DNA from: Acanthaster planci
Lineage: Eukaryota; Echinodermata; Asteroidea; Valvatida; Acanthasteridae
Assembly (NCBI RefSeq): GCF_001949145.1
Contig: NW_019091359.1
Span: 1,832,337-1,896,336, forward strand
Length of the DNA: 64,000 bases
Direction of reading: 5' to 3'
In this document: positions 49,273 to 61,872 of the stretch, piece after piece
Numbering within the stretch: the first letter of the stretch is position 1
Layout: the number at the start of each line of letters is the position of its first letter
Program-made: the position numbers and the translations under genes
The notes under the pieces: generated by a model
Told to the model about the DNA's origin: nothing
The model's database searches: none
The model's input: only the letters and a program-made list of their open reading frames with translations

Positions 49273-49282
49273 GAAAGTGAAA
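49273..49282 (+). promoter_or_regulatory. ISRE/IRF-like site
   Basis: GAAAGTGAAA fits the IRF-binding pattern GAAANNGAAA and is preceded by a further GAAAA. A chance match cannot be excluded. Confidence 0.2.
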
Positions 49283-50871
49283 TCTGAACGGCATGAGCCA
49301 CGGCCGGTTGTCGTATTCGGATTGCATTTGGATTTTCGCTTGAAGCATACGGATTGTGTTGCCCCTTTACTCGATCCGTGGAACAATTTGCAAAAGCGTT
49401 GTGCATATCCGAAGAAACGCATACGTTGTTTGTGTCCGTGAAAGTGGAACGCATCGTGTCCTCAACGCAGCCCAAAAAAACGTACAGATATGGGAAGGTG
49501 CCTTAAACCGTTCGGAATCATTACTAGCACCATAACCACTCTATATTTCTGTCGTCAACGTTTAGACCCCTGATATTCATTTTTTCCTTAATCACAGAAA
49601 ACCACCATTATTTTAGGATATTTTGAGTGGACAATAATTCTAGTAGTTGTTGCTCTTTCAAAATCTTACCAATCGCATAGGGAACGTGTATTAGAGCCAC
49701 TTGACTCTAAGAGGAGTTTCAGCCTACTTTAAAAAATGCACAAGACTTCTCTGCATCTGTGCCCCGTGATTATTATTCACACGTCTGTCTTGGGTTGCAC
49801 AAACTTATATGAAGAACAAAAGTACACTTGAACTGTCAAAAGGGGCTGGGCTACTGGCTAATGACAACTCCGTCATTTACACTACTTCACAAGTTAGGTG
49901 TAGGCCTCAGATGATAGGTGTTACACAATAAAAACTAAGTCCCAGACGTAGATAACAATCTAAAATAAATGAAAACACACTAATTACATTATAACCCAAG
50001 TATAACCATGAGAAAATAAGGCCTAAGCTTTGGTAAGTACATGTACATTTACACGAGCATGATACATTGTGCGTCTATACTATATAATGTTCATTTATCT
50101 TACAATCTCATGACTTTTCCAGATTTACATCGTTTCCCTTTAGGGTTGAAATATAATAAACTCACCATAAAGGGCTCTCTTAAGGTCTATAAATCACATG
50201 AATGATCTGAGAATCACATTATAATCAAACTCCGAAAATACAACTTGATTATCGATTAAGATTTTTGGTGGTGAAATTTACAGATCAGACTCTGCTGACT
50301 ACATGGCTTAGAAAACACTATGCGTCCTTGTACCCAATTTATATTACAAGGCACAGCTATCCAAATGCCCTAGGGATGAGCTTATGCTAGTTACTGTTGA
50401 ACCTCCTAAATATGATGTAATGGTTTGCATACATGTAATGCAAGATCAAACTTTTAAAGTGTACCATATAGGAGATTATATAGTAAATTTCCAAATATTG
50501 TGAGATCAGAGATTTTTTTTAAAGAAACCGTAATGTAATTTTGATTGAAATTAAAACAGACATTTTGCTGCACAGCTGATACGGTAATACAAACCTCTTG
50601 GAGACAGTAATGGATGGAGTTCGAAGTTAATGAAAACACTTTCCTCGTGGACGGGACAATAGCATATACTTAAATTTTGCGAGAGCAAAACGTGATTTTT
50701 TTACCCTAACCGTACCGAATCAGGCAAGATAAGAATTGGTTCGGACAGTTTTTTCTATTTCGCAAAGCCAGTGCGGTAGCAGACCACTAGTTGAAAGGAA
50801 GTAGGCTAAAGAAATATTCTCGGGGGGGGGGGTCAAACTAATTTTTAAAAAAATAAAAATATAATATTTAA

Positions 50872-50920
50872 TTAGTGCTCTGAAATATGCAATCGGCAAT
50901 TACATATTTCAGAGCACTAA
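50872..50920. repeat. Long perfect hairpin
   Basis: TTAGTGCTCTGAAATATG (50872-50889) and its exact complement (50903-50920) are separated by 13 bases. Outside the 18 bp core, pairing goes on with few mismatches (ATATAATATTTAA against TTGTTATATAATAT-type sequence), giving roughly 31 paired positions. It could be a tiny palindromic MITE or a pre-miRNA-like transcript. There is no flanking duplication to decide. Confidence 0.8.
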
Positions 50921-52572
50921 CAATATATTATATTCTTGTCAATTTACTACCATCTGTCTTTCTTTTGCCCGCTTAGAGGTGCGCTTCAACGCGGGGCGGA
51001 CACAGTAGGTCGCTCGAACGCACCCACAGATAACGAATGACCAGATTTAAGATCGTATAGCGCCGCTTGCTCTTTGCGAATGACAGCGTCAAGATCGGGA
51101 AAAAGTTTTCAAATTGTACCCTTTTTCCGATTGCAGGTATATCGGAGCGCTACCAGTGTTCATAGAATTTCAAACTTCCACATGGGGTAAGTTCGGTTTG
51201 TCGGCTGTTGCATCAGAGTGAAACAAAATGGTATGAATAAGTCTAAATAAATTATATCGTGCGCTCGATCAGTTGGCAGTTCCTCAATTTCAGTCAAAAT
51301 CAGTCCCTCGAAATGAGCGTGTTCGCGTCCTGTTAGCGGCAAGTGCTCATTGGGCTAAATCAAATGGGGTTATTGCTCAACACTCAACTACTTATCCTTA
51401 TAAATGACTCATGTGGCTCCACAATGCATGCAGAATACCATTTGCTGCCTTTCTGATTTCTTGGAAAAACCGCTTCATTGATTTTTCTTTTTAAAGCTTG
51501 ATGATGAAGGGGAGAAAAAAACTAAATTATTTTTCCTGTTTACTCAGTTCGTCAAGAGAACATGGCAATAAAACCAGGCGACAAAATCACCTTGGTGAGG
51601 ACAGATCGAGTTATCGACGTTGTTATAGACTTGACTCAAGTCGGATTCTTCCGTGATGTTCACGCTTTAGATACCGAGGTTACGCAGCGTTTACCTGCTT
51701 TGCACCTTCTTGTGTCCGCTTATTACTGTGAGTTGAGAAATCCTGACTGCAGCGGGTGACACATGTTGCACAATTTCTGACGTTGACGCCGCGTGTGCTG
51801 TGTACAGTGAAGGGGTGGCTGACGGGGAAGAGGTACGTAAGATCGACTTCATTGAAATTTAACGTTCCAATGGCGAAGTTCAAGGAACTTTTACCTTCAA
51901 CACCAATGGCATAATGCGGGTTTTGTTAGCCTAGTCCTGGTCGCTCTGGCTTGAAACGGTCTCCTCTCCTCGCTGTGGTCCAGGTTCCGCATTCCAGCCC
52001 GTAGACCCGCCAGCTTCGTTTCGACTGTGGTTCAACCACGTTGTGGCTAGTGTCCTCATTGGTAGATCCCAGGAGGCAGCGTGGGTCATAACCACCACAA
52101 CCCCCCGCCAAAAAATGAGCAAACAACTGGTTGAAGAGAATGAGATAAAAGCAAATCGAGGGTGGGACTTTTTCACTTCCCTTAATTCATTCCAAAGGTG
52201 TACAGTCCCCCCCCAAAAAAAACAGCCTTTGTCCCCAGAAAGGCTATCAATTTCCACATTTGAAACCCCCCCCAAAAAAAATTAGATCGGTCCCCAAAAT
52301 AGGCCTAAGATCTGCCATTGTTACCTACGCTATTCCATTCAAACTGGCCTTACCAGTAACGATGAAAAAGGTAATGTATGCGGAATGCTTCTGTTCTGAA
52401 GAGTTCGGAGGTGTTCTTGGTAAACTGTGTGGTTGCAAAGGAATATGAAAATTCACATTTTATAGAAGTGTAACTTCACCGTCGCGAAGTTCTGCCACAG
52501 TGGTGGCTAAGTATGGACATAAGACGCTACATCCAGTGCAAAGGGTACAAGACTTTGATCCATCCCTTTATG
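50921..52572. other. No gene recognised
   Basis: The ORF at 51562-51759 (65 codons, MAIKPGDKITLVRTD...) has an acceptor-like ctcag just upstream and an even composition, but no known motif. Near 52208-52285 are imperfect CCCCCCCCAAAAAAA runs. Confidence 0.35.
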
Positions 52573-52638
52573 TATACCCAGCAAGAAATGAGACCGAGGG
52601 GTATCCCCCCAACATGTCCAATCCCTATAGACATTCCA
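52573..52638 (+). repeat. Short dispersed repeat, copy 2
   Basis: It shares CCCAGCAAGAAATGAGACCG and TGTCCAATCCCTATA with 30395-30460, at about 90% identity over about 60 bases. An undetermined base (n) lies at 52651, just past its end. Confidence 0.8.
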
Positions 52639-55600
52639 GACTATTGTTACNATGTGCCTTTATGACATATTTTAGCAGGGCACCTCAACGAGCATCCCGG
52701 ATGAAGGCGAACCCCAGGTGACAGGGTCACTCCTCGTAAAACTAAAACCTGACGTCACGTTTTGTTTACATGTGCGCTTTTCTATAGAGTGCCAAAGTGA
52801 CTACGCCATACGCCCAGTCTTGTGTATAAAAGGCATTAGCGTGAGAACCAGCGCCTGAACCAACGCGTGGGCGTATTCCATTCGTTTGTTGGGCATTTAG
52901 TGGTTCTAAACGACGTCACCCTTCTGTATTTTGTCCTGTTCGTAAATTTGACGTCGCTTCAGTTTAAACCACGCCCACTAGAGTTACATGCATATGCCTC
53001 TTCAGAAAGTTCATAATTATGCACGCATGCGCGCCGTGGCCTTAGCGGCAAGGAGTGTGCGCAGGCCGTTGAAAATGTACAGGGGTGCGACTTTGATGGT
53101 CATTTTCAGTTTTTTCTTCAGAAAATCCCATTAAATCGAGTTTTCTATTAGTTTCTAATTTAAGTGGAATTTTAGTGATCTGTAAAAAGATTTTACGATC
53201 GTAATTTTTCCTGTGCATACGCGATCGCCATTTCTTAGTATGGCCCCTTCCATCATAAGTAGTATAAACTGCATTGTTATAGTGTTCTAGGAACCAACCA
53301 ATTTATTAGTATTGGAGGTCTATTAATAGCCTTTTACGTGGAACCTTGGAGCCGGAAGTTTATTTTTATCTATTTTATTTTATTTCACATTTCCACTGGC
53401 TATTGTGAAATGAGATAAAAAAATTAATACATTAAAAACATATACATAAAACATTTGACATGACACAACAATCAGATGACGGGCATTAAAAACCAACATG
53501 CAAAAAAGCCAGTGAATGGTAAGATGGAACAGGTGACCAGCACCTCTGCAGAGCCATCCTACCACGACAACCCCCCCCCCTACAAAGAAAATGGGAATTT
53601 ATTAATATCTACAGTCAGCACAGCGACAATTAGACACCCTAGTACATAATATTATCGGATTCGAAGCTACAGCTGAACTAGAGCTGAACGGAAGTTGACG
53701 CGCAACTTCAGCGATTGTCCATAGGGAGCCTGCAGCTCGTTGCGCGTCGTATGATGAAGTTGCCGAATCAGATAGCACTGAAGTTGGTCTTGATTTATCA
53801 AGGAAAGAGTACAATTATGTAAACAAAAAGTGACGCCCTAATTTTTATTCAAACGCTATTCTAACTAGACCAGCAAAGTAAGGGGCAGAGTCTTGTATTA
53901 GGGGATTGGGAATGTAAAATCACTGACGTGATTCTTTGAATCAGGTGTAATCAGAAGGGATTTTTTCTGTATTGTCCTCAAATTTCACGAAGCCGGATAC
54001 TGACCAATTACGTCACCTAACATAAATGTATATAGTTCGTCGATGGTTGGGTTGCTGACCGATTCAATGCAGACGAAATAGATGTTTTTCAAGATGAATA
54101 GGACACATGTTCTTGACCACCAGGAAGATTTTATTGAATGCCAAACTTTTTCAGGTATGTTTTTTATGTTTGATTTGATTATTTTTTATTAGATATTAAC
54201 CCTATGCAGGTACAGTGTTAACGTGGTGAGTATTTGCACAGTGATTTTGTTTACAGCATTTTTTATTTGTCTTCTCTTTTTTCTTTTTTCTATCCATCTT
54301 AGCTTTCCATGCGTTTTGAAGCTGATTTTTAAACTGTCGTGTGTTTTGTGAAATTTCGGAAACCTTTGTGTATATTAGGTACCGTTACTTTCTATTCCTC
54401 TGTCCTGTCTCCTCTTCAAATACACTCTTTGCCTTGAGTACACTCTTTGCCTTGCCTTGAAGTCTTTCTAAACAAGTCTTCTAGCGACGGCGAGTTTTCC
54501 GCCAGTATCAACATGCGCCTCACCCCGAACGTTATTCTACGTCACTGCTTTTTCAGAGAATAATCCTCCCGGAAGTATCTTTAACAGAATGAACGTTGAT
54601 TAATATTCCGTGTCCGTGGACCCTGCTGAAAATGACTCCGTTTTTTTCTCCGAAGGAAGTGCGAACCTGTACTTCCTTTTTGTCTGATTGTCCGAACTTA
54701 TGTCATGCAGGTAATCTTGTACCAGTGTACGACGTGCCACACTTTGTTGACATGCATACATGTAAGTACGTGCATGCTTTCCTAATGGGCCCAATGGACC
54801 GTGCCCCCAACAGTGCAGTGCCATGGGAAAGAGGACATGTAAACAAAATGGAAGTGCGCCATCATTCATAGACCTACAGAACGTTGTATTTCTCGCGGCT
54901 GTAACTGAGCACGTGCTGAAAACAAACACGAACAGAAGCATTGTTCTGTCTTTTTGAATAACATGATAAATTTACAATCTGGTTTATTCATTTGGTCATT
55001 TTCATGTACTTGCATTTTTAACAACTCGTTATCAGTGTTACAAAGTATCTGAATATGATTTCATATGTAGAATATTATCGTAATATAAATTCTCATTTAC
55101 TGATTGCAATTTTATTGACGATCGTAATTGGCTAGAAAAGTTGTCAGTAAAACTTGCATAACTTGCAACCAGTTTTGACAATTTTCACCGAATCTCTCCC
55201 TATGGAGTATAATCATTGTTGTTAGATTTAAGATTGCAATATATTCTAGAAGCTCTGAACATGAGGCATGCGTATACATGTAAATATATCTTAACCTTGG
55301 TTGTTGTAAATTACGGACGCCCAGGAAATCGGAAGTAAAAAGCAAGCATTCGAAATGTGGTGTGACGCAAACCAGAGCGCAGATCAGCAACGACGAAATA
55401 CGTCAAGGAATCGGGAGAGAGAAATGAATTAACAAGTAGGCTAAGGGAGCCAGACAAAAGAAAGGATGGAGAGACGCAATGGATAACTGAGGTGGTATGA
55501 ACAACGAAGAGACGTAATTGAGGACAATGAAGTCGTCAACCTTCACACTTTGAAGCAAGATATAGGACGGAGGGACCCCCTTTGTGTTGGTCATTGTTTG

Positions 55601-57538
55601 ATCGGAATCTCGGGAATTCTTTCAAAGAATTAGTTCTTTACTTGAAAAAGTATTTCTATTTTTCAATCAGACTTCGGAAAAATCACTTTTTGGGGGGTGA
55701 TTTTGTTTTGTGGGAATAATTAAAAATGTAATTGGTTAACCCACAAAAAATTTAAAAGAAATTGAAAGATTAGTGACCAGACAAGAATTTCATTTGTGTT
55801 TCAGAAATCTCAGGGATGATGACGTGCATGTTATTGGGCCCTGAACGGTGCTGATTTTACACTGTTTTCAATGGGGCTTGAATTAGTGGACTATACTCCG
55901 CAGCGACTGAAAGAGGGCGCCATAGCGCTGTGGCAACTGCACATAATGCAGTGTCATCACGATCCATTTTTTCCCGTGACTTCATAACATGACTAAGAAG
56001 GACACAGTTGTGCAAGTTTCTTTCAAAATGGGTCAGACTGTCAAAAAACCGGCATTTATACCTGCAACCTCTGCGCACGGAACACACTTCCATCTAGCTG
56101 AAGTTGTGTAAGTAAGTAAATATTTTTTGCGTTATGGGGAACCCCACATGATACACGTTTAGAACTTTTCTAATGAACTGAATGTTATTTCATCTTTCTG
56201 AACCGTCTTGTGGGTATAATTCTAATAAAACATGATATGAATCAGCGCTGTAGATTAGTTTTAAAATTTTAATTATTTTAACTTTTAAAATAGGGCGTAC
56301 ATTGTAATTTGAATTATTTGTTATCGATTGTTGGCAACGTTTTCAAGTTCGTGTAAATTGTTAAAATGTGCATGTTTTTTTCATCTGCAAATGAGATATG
56401 CAAACTTATAGTACAGATCTACCTACCAAACCCAATGGCGTAACTAGGGTGCTACAGCTGAGGGGGTACTAGGTAGGCCTATATATATATTTTTTTGTCC
56501 ATTTCAAAAACGCCACTGACTGAACCTGTCCTGAAGGAGACTCATGTGATAAACAGAACAAGATTTTTTAAGATAAGCACTGCACATAAACAGGGGAAAT
56601 ATTATTTGGGTCTCCGTGGAAAGAAAATTAATTTTAATTTGAACTTAAACAGAATGTGAATCTGAACCAAAACACAAATTTAATGTTCCTTACGTACAGT
56701 GTCACATGAATCGGCCATTTACATTCTCTGTTCATATGCTTCATGTGATAGTGACAGAAATCATGAGCAAGACTTGCTTGTTAATGGAATGATGGAATGA
56801 TCTCGAAGTATGACGTGATATGATGCAGTGACATTGTGTTGCTGGTCCGGTTGCGTGATCATATACTGTACATTGTACATGTACTGTACATGCACATGTA
56901 CAGGGGCGTCCACAAAACCCAGTCGCGCGTGCATGAACTGCGTGATCTGAGCCAAAGGTCATTTTACGCCATGCGATGTGATGCAACCGACGTGACACAC
57001 GAGTTGGTGTGATTTTTAGTGCGTGGTGGGATATTACAACATTATTATGTTGCGTCACATCCGACACGTAGCTATCTTGGTCTTGTTGAAGCTCAGAATT
57101 TCTGCTGGGGCTTCTCAACCTCTCAGGTGACATAAGGGAAAATCCTCGGCCTGCGTTAATTCTTCCTCTGTGTAAATCTCAAAACTTACATGATGGAGAT
57201 GTCCGGTACCGTTCTACCTCCGTCAATGTCTCTGTATAATAGGAAGTCCCATTCCTTCATGTCACCAATGGCCTTCGGGGGAATGTCCACTAAAAGCAAG
57301 GAAAAACCTTCAAAATATCCTTAACTTCTTGAAGTGGAATTGTCGTCGTACTTTTCAAGGAAGACTTGAATTACAGAGCTCGGACTGGTTGAAAACGCCA
57401 CACTAAGTCTTGTTATAAAATCTCATCTGGAATCAGCACCAGCAACGTAATGTAACGATTTTGAGAGAAGTTGTTTTGTTTTAATGGCGCTTTCAGCTAC
57501 TCAGACTATTCGCGCCAATAACTATACGCTTACTGTTA
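52639..57538. other. Gene-poor stretch, 4.9 kb
   Basis: No exon was recognised. It contains an NRF-1-like ACGCATGCGCGCC near 53022, a poly-C run near 53570 and a cluster of TGTACAT words at 56868-56902. The ORFs at 54596-54871 and 56741-57133 show no domain. Confidence 0.4.
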
Positions 57539-58197
57539 ACCTTTATTATTATTATTTATTATTATTTATTTGGCCAACAAGAGAAGCAAGTACAATGACA
57601 GAGGAGAAAATATAAAATGTATACAGTACGTGCAAAATTGAAAATAATAATAATGAATTATTTAAAAAACGCTTTTCATGTCAATGACATCTCAAAGCGC
57701 TGTACAGTAAAATGCAAAAATTAAATTAACTTTAAATAATGAAAACAAAGTAACAGGAGTTATAAAACATAATTAAACATTAAACAATAAAAAAATAAAT
57801 AAAAATATTCATAAAACAAAGAATTCAAACTAACAAGTACAACATAAGTAATAATCCTTAAATAAATGTGTTTTAAAGCGAGATTTGAAAGTATCCAAAG
57901 TGTCAGCAGAGCGAATTGCTACTGGTGGCCTGTTCCATAATCGAGGAGCAAATATTGTGAAAGATTGATCACCATAGTATTTAGTTTTACCAATTGGCTG
58001 TTGTAAATAAAATACTCCAAAAGTTGTCGAGCGCAACGTGCATGTACTCGATCGAACATCAAGTAATTCACATAAATAATCTGGAGCTATTCCTTTCATA
58101 ATCTTACAGACAAGACATGCAATTTTAAATTCCAACCGCTTATTTACCGGAAGCCAATGCAAACTTTTCAAACTCGGGGTGATATGCTCAGATTTTT
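57539..58197 (-). pseudogene. LINE 3' end (CR1/L2-like), minus strand
   Basis: The complement of 57830-58171 encodes the classic non-LTR C-terminus: ITPSLKSLHWLPVNKRLEFK, IAPDYLCELL, KYYGDQSFTIFAPRLWNRPP and FKSRFKTHLF. It is open to a stop at 57830. The 3' tail has a GCGCTTTGAGAT segment and ATT/AAT microsatellites at 57645-57655 and 57541-57570. It is 5'-truncated at about 58197, as is usual for LINEs. It is a different family from the RT fragment just to its right. Confidence 0.88.
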
Positions 58198-58345
58198 AAA
58201 ATGGGGGGTGGGGTGGAGGAGGGTGGGGGGAGGTGGAGGGACTTGGGTTGGGGCAGGGGTAGGGGAATGGAGGGTGGGGTGGGAAGGTGATATGAAAGGA
58301 GGGGAAAAGGCAAGGACAACAAACATTGCAAGTCAGCCAGGGTAA
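58198..58345 (+). repeat. G-rich tract
   Basis: About 110 bases of runs of 3-6 G separated by T, A or GA on the + strand (58200-58300). The polypurine bias and many GGG runs fit a G-quadruplex-prone sequence. It lies between two LINE remnants. Confidence 0.7.
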
Positions 58346-58603
58346 GCAAAAGTGTAATCAAACACTGTAGCCCTAAAGCCTGCTTACCCAAGCCTGCAAT
58401 GTCAATAAACACATCCGTAAATAAATAAATAGTCCTGATTATGAACCATAAAGAAATCAATGGGAACTCAAGAAATAGTCCACCAGTGCTTTTATTAGCT
58501 GGGAAAATATTGCCCGGCGGCCGGAGTTGGAATCAAGTTTTGCAATCATACTTCTCGCTCCGGTTATAATTAATAGGTCTAAACAAAATTGAAATTATTC
58601 AAG

Positions 58604-59494
58604 CTATTGAAAGTAGTCTAATAAACTTCTGCTAAATGAACTTAAAGAGTCAAGTATGACAGAGTCTGCAATATGAGAGGGAAGGTTGCTCCAGATACGT
58701 AGAAATGAATGAGTTACGAAGTTTTTGAGGGCACAAGTTCTGGCATACTGCTGGTTAAATATCACATGGCGAGTATTTATTTAATATTATCACGGACAGA
58801 ATGGCAGTCCATAATCCCAAACAAACGTCTAAGTGATAGATTGCATTGCCCGTCTGTTTTCTAGAGTTATCCAGTTACGACCACAAAGTCTCTCCTCATT
58901 ATGTTGCAGTACCCTTGGCAACTTTCAGGCACATCCTGCTTGCTCGTCTCTGTACTCGTTCCAAGTCGCTTATGTCCACGGCATGTGTAAGGCAACCACG
59001 CAGGCAAACCGTACCCCAGCACTGGTAGCACCGAGGATTTATAGGAGGGATGAAAGGGCCTGGGTTGAAATTCCTCATGCAACTTGCCAAATAAATCCTA
59101 GTGTTGCATTGGCCTTTCTTACAACTGCGTTAATGTGATCAGATCAAGTCAGTGTACTGTTGAGGGTTAACCCGAGGTATTTGTCGGTTTGAGTGGTGCT
59201 TAGGGGAGTGTCCTTGAGGAAATAAGTTGGAGGTACACTTTGTTTCTTAGCACGTGACGTGAAAAACCTTAGTTTTCTTGATGTTGAGCTGCATGCCGTT
59301 TATATCGCTTCATCGGGTAAGTTCGTTAAGGTCCGCTTGGAGGGCAAGCTCATCATCCAGTGACTGAATAGGTTGGTAAATTAGTGTGTCATCAGCAAAA
59401 AGTAGAAATTTGTTGTCATGTTGTTGGAGATGTCGTTGATGAACAGGTTAAACAGCAAAGGGCCAAGAACGCTTCCTTGTGGGACACCAGAGGT
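58604..59494 (-). pseudogene. LINE RT fragment, minus strand
   Basis: Read on the complement from 59494 downward: SGVPQGSVLGPLLFNLFIND, then after a 1-base frameshift the catalytic FADDTLIYQPIQSLDDEL. Next comes WSDHINAVVRKANATLGFI in pieces, LERVQRRASRMCLKVAKG (58960-58905), WITLENRRAM (near 58865), and finally SFLRIWSNLPSHIADSVILD ending at a stop at 58604-58606. Several stops and frameshifts make it dead. It is interrupted at 59494 by SINE-like sequence. Confidence 0.85.
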
Positions 59495-59640
59495 TCAGTT
59501 TTAGAGGCAGGAGGAAACCGGAGTACCCGGAGAAAACCTGCGAGAGCGAGTATGGACTGGAAACCAAATGCACTTAAAGCCTGGGCCAAAGCGGGACTCG
59601 AGCCCGGGACTCATTGGTGACTCGATCTAAGCAGGATTTT
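59495..59640 (-). mobile_element. SINE-like fragment, minus strand
   Basis: The complement contains CGGGCTCGAGTCCCGCTTTG, a B-box-like tRNA 3' part, followed by AGGTTTTCTCCGGGTACTCC and GGTTTCCTCCTGCC. This is the 'ggttttctccgggtgctccggtttcctccc' type of body found in SINEs of many marine animals. It cuts into the LINE RT fragment. Confidence 0.6.
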
Positions 59641-61870
59641 AGTGCTTTGAAAAAGAGTTTTGACTTTTGACTGTATAAGGGTAGAATTGCCGCGAACGTA
59701 AGCCCAAAGGAAAAAATCTGCACCAAAGTTAAGTGTGTTTCACAGATTTTATAAAAACTTCAATTAATTTTTTGCCCATGACTACGTAAAAACCACGAAT
59801 CAAATAATTCTGTACTTGCGCGTTAAGCTTCGCGATGTCTACGAATTAAGTCATGTTAAAGAAGTCACAGTTATAGGACTCTGACCTGGAGGGAAATTTC
59901 ACAACAGAGATTATTTGGTCGTCTGAAACGAAACGTTCAAGTACTCAACGTGTTTCCATGCACGAATCCCACGACCAGAAACTAGGGGTCACAAAATTAA
60001 TCCATAGTCATCCACATATGACTAATCTACCAACAAAGTTCGTGCCATGGTCATGAATGTGGTGGCCTTATCTTGTGTAAAGAACTATACATGTATTCCA
60101 TTTTAACCGTTGATCAAAGGATTAATGATATAATACGCTACATGTATTTAAAAACTGTATCATGTACCTGCATTCCCCGATCTTCTGTTCGGCTGTAATG
60201 CGTTACAGTGTTGTCAACAAAACGCTGTTTCGTGTACATTAATTTACCTCAGTGCCAATTACAAAATGCAAGCTTAGCCCGTGCGACCAAATGAAACGTG
60301 ATGTCACAGACATGTGGCATTTTTGTTTGGTTGCTTGGTGACACTGAAGAGCGTCGCTTAATGAGGCTATGCTGATGCTGTACAAGTTGGCAGCGCAGAG
60401 CTTTGCTTTCGCTGATTTATAGTCCAATTCGACATCGGCACTCTTGAGGAACAGTTTTGCTCCAAACATGAAGTTTGAAAAATGATCCATTAAAGAAATA
60501 GAGGTATGTGTTTGCAAAGCAGAAGTTTAATTAATACGATTCTATTATGCCATTAATCTTACCGAGTGGGACAAAAATTACAATGTACTTGTCACTCTAG
60601 TGTTATGCCCACACAAACTGCGAAATGAATTTCATTTATAGAATGCTAAAATAGTATTTAAAAAAAGTATCTAGACTAAATGTGCAACTGTACAGGGATC
60701 GATTTGTTGGACTTTACGTTTAAATCAGAAATGTTATCGTTTGAATGTGGGCACAATTTATCCTTTTCTCCATAATGACTACTTCTGCAGAGAAACAGAA
60801 TACATGTAGCATAGCCAAGGGATAGAGTGTAGAGTTAAGATCGCAATGGAATCAGGATTTGAAAAACAGTATACATTTAGGACAGAAGGACAAATTGTTT
60901 CGTCTATAAAAGATTATGGGGTGAACATATTAATGTTGCCAACTTACGGTGAACGGGCAGTTTTTGATCACTTTATTTCGAGACTGTTAAGTACAGGAAA
61001 CATAACCCAGTGACACACGACACTGGGTTTGCCATTTGTCAATAACCATGAGATGATGACGTCATGGTAACTCCATACTCGAGCATCACTGAATGTCAAT
61101 TCGTCCTCGGCTACACGATTTGATCCTTGACACTTCCACACTCCTTCGTTTTGCTTGTGAAATCAGTTCCCCACCGCATGTCACATGCGTGGTGTGGTTA
61201 CCGCCGGCTCACGTACTATACAGTAATTATTATCAGAAGAATGGACCGGAAACCAGCCAAACATGTGCATCTTTGGCGGGAAAATGTAGTTCAGTGTGAC
61301 ATGGGAGTGTTAGTTGTAATTGACAAAGTTGCTGTAAAATTGGGTAAGTTTAACCTGTTAAAACTGCTTGCAAAACTGTGCACATTGTTTAATAACACTG
61401 AATATGTACAATTCTGTGTACAGTGGTGTTTTTATTTTAAACTTAAGCTCTTTGTTCATTTTTCACTGAATGTCGACTCATAGTCACTTCTTCATGACTC
61501 ATAGTAGGGGTCTATTGTTATATTTTACTGTAATTAAAGGACCCACCTTGTCGAAATTTGGGGCAATTTGTCAAGTTAGCCAAATCTAACCAGCCACTTG
61601 CACATATAACTTCTCACTTAGTACTACTTCGTTTGTTATTTTTTCAATATTAAAACAACCCTTTGACGGTCTGAAACTGCAACAAATCCCCAGAATCCTG
61701 AAATTGGTTGTAATGAAACTATTGCATTGATATGATATTAGTCTGAAATTTTGGACTCTCAATACTGGGTATAAGGGTTCCACTATTTAAGTCACCCCAG
61801 CGGACACATGCAGGAAAATAGACTAGGATCTGTGCTCATCGTTTTAGTATTTACGAAGGCCCAATAGTGC
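59641..61870. other. No gene recognised
   Basis: It holds a 9 bp hairpin (AACCCAGTG 61004-61012 with CACTGGGTT 61021-61029). The 118-codon ORF at 61127-61483 has no known domain. Confidence 0.4.
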
Positions 61871-61872
61871 TA

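Larger units (their letters stand above)
46412..50850. other. No exon recognised; regulatory-looking patches
   Basis: This is either TBK1 intron 4 or intergenic DNA. It contains kappaB sites at 47061-47072 and 48135-48144, CpG-richer stretches near 46980-47300 and 47900-48300, and a GAAAGTGAAA (49273-49282). Near 48323 an ATG with donor GCTGAAAG|GTACGT resembles an exon-1 end. ORFs such as 49145-49441 have no known motifs. Confidence 0.4.

Noticed and set aside
58188-58460. Proline-rich 90-codon minus-strand ORF
   Set aside because: It is the translation of the G-rich tract and has no coding signal.
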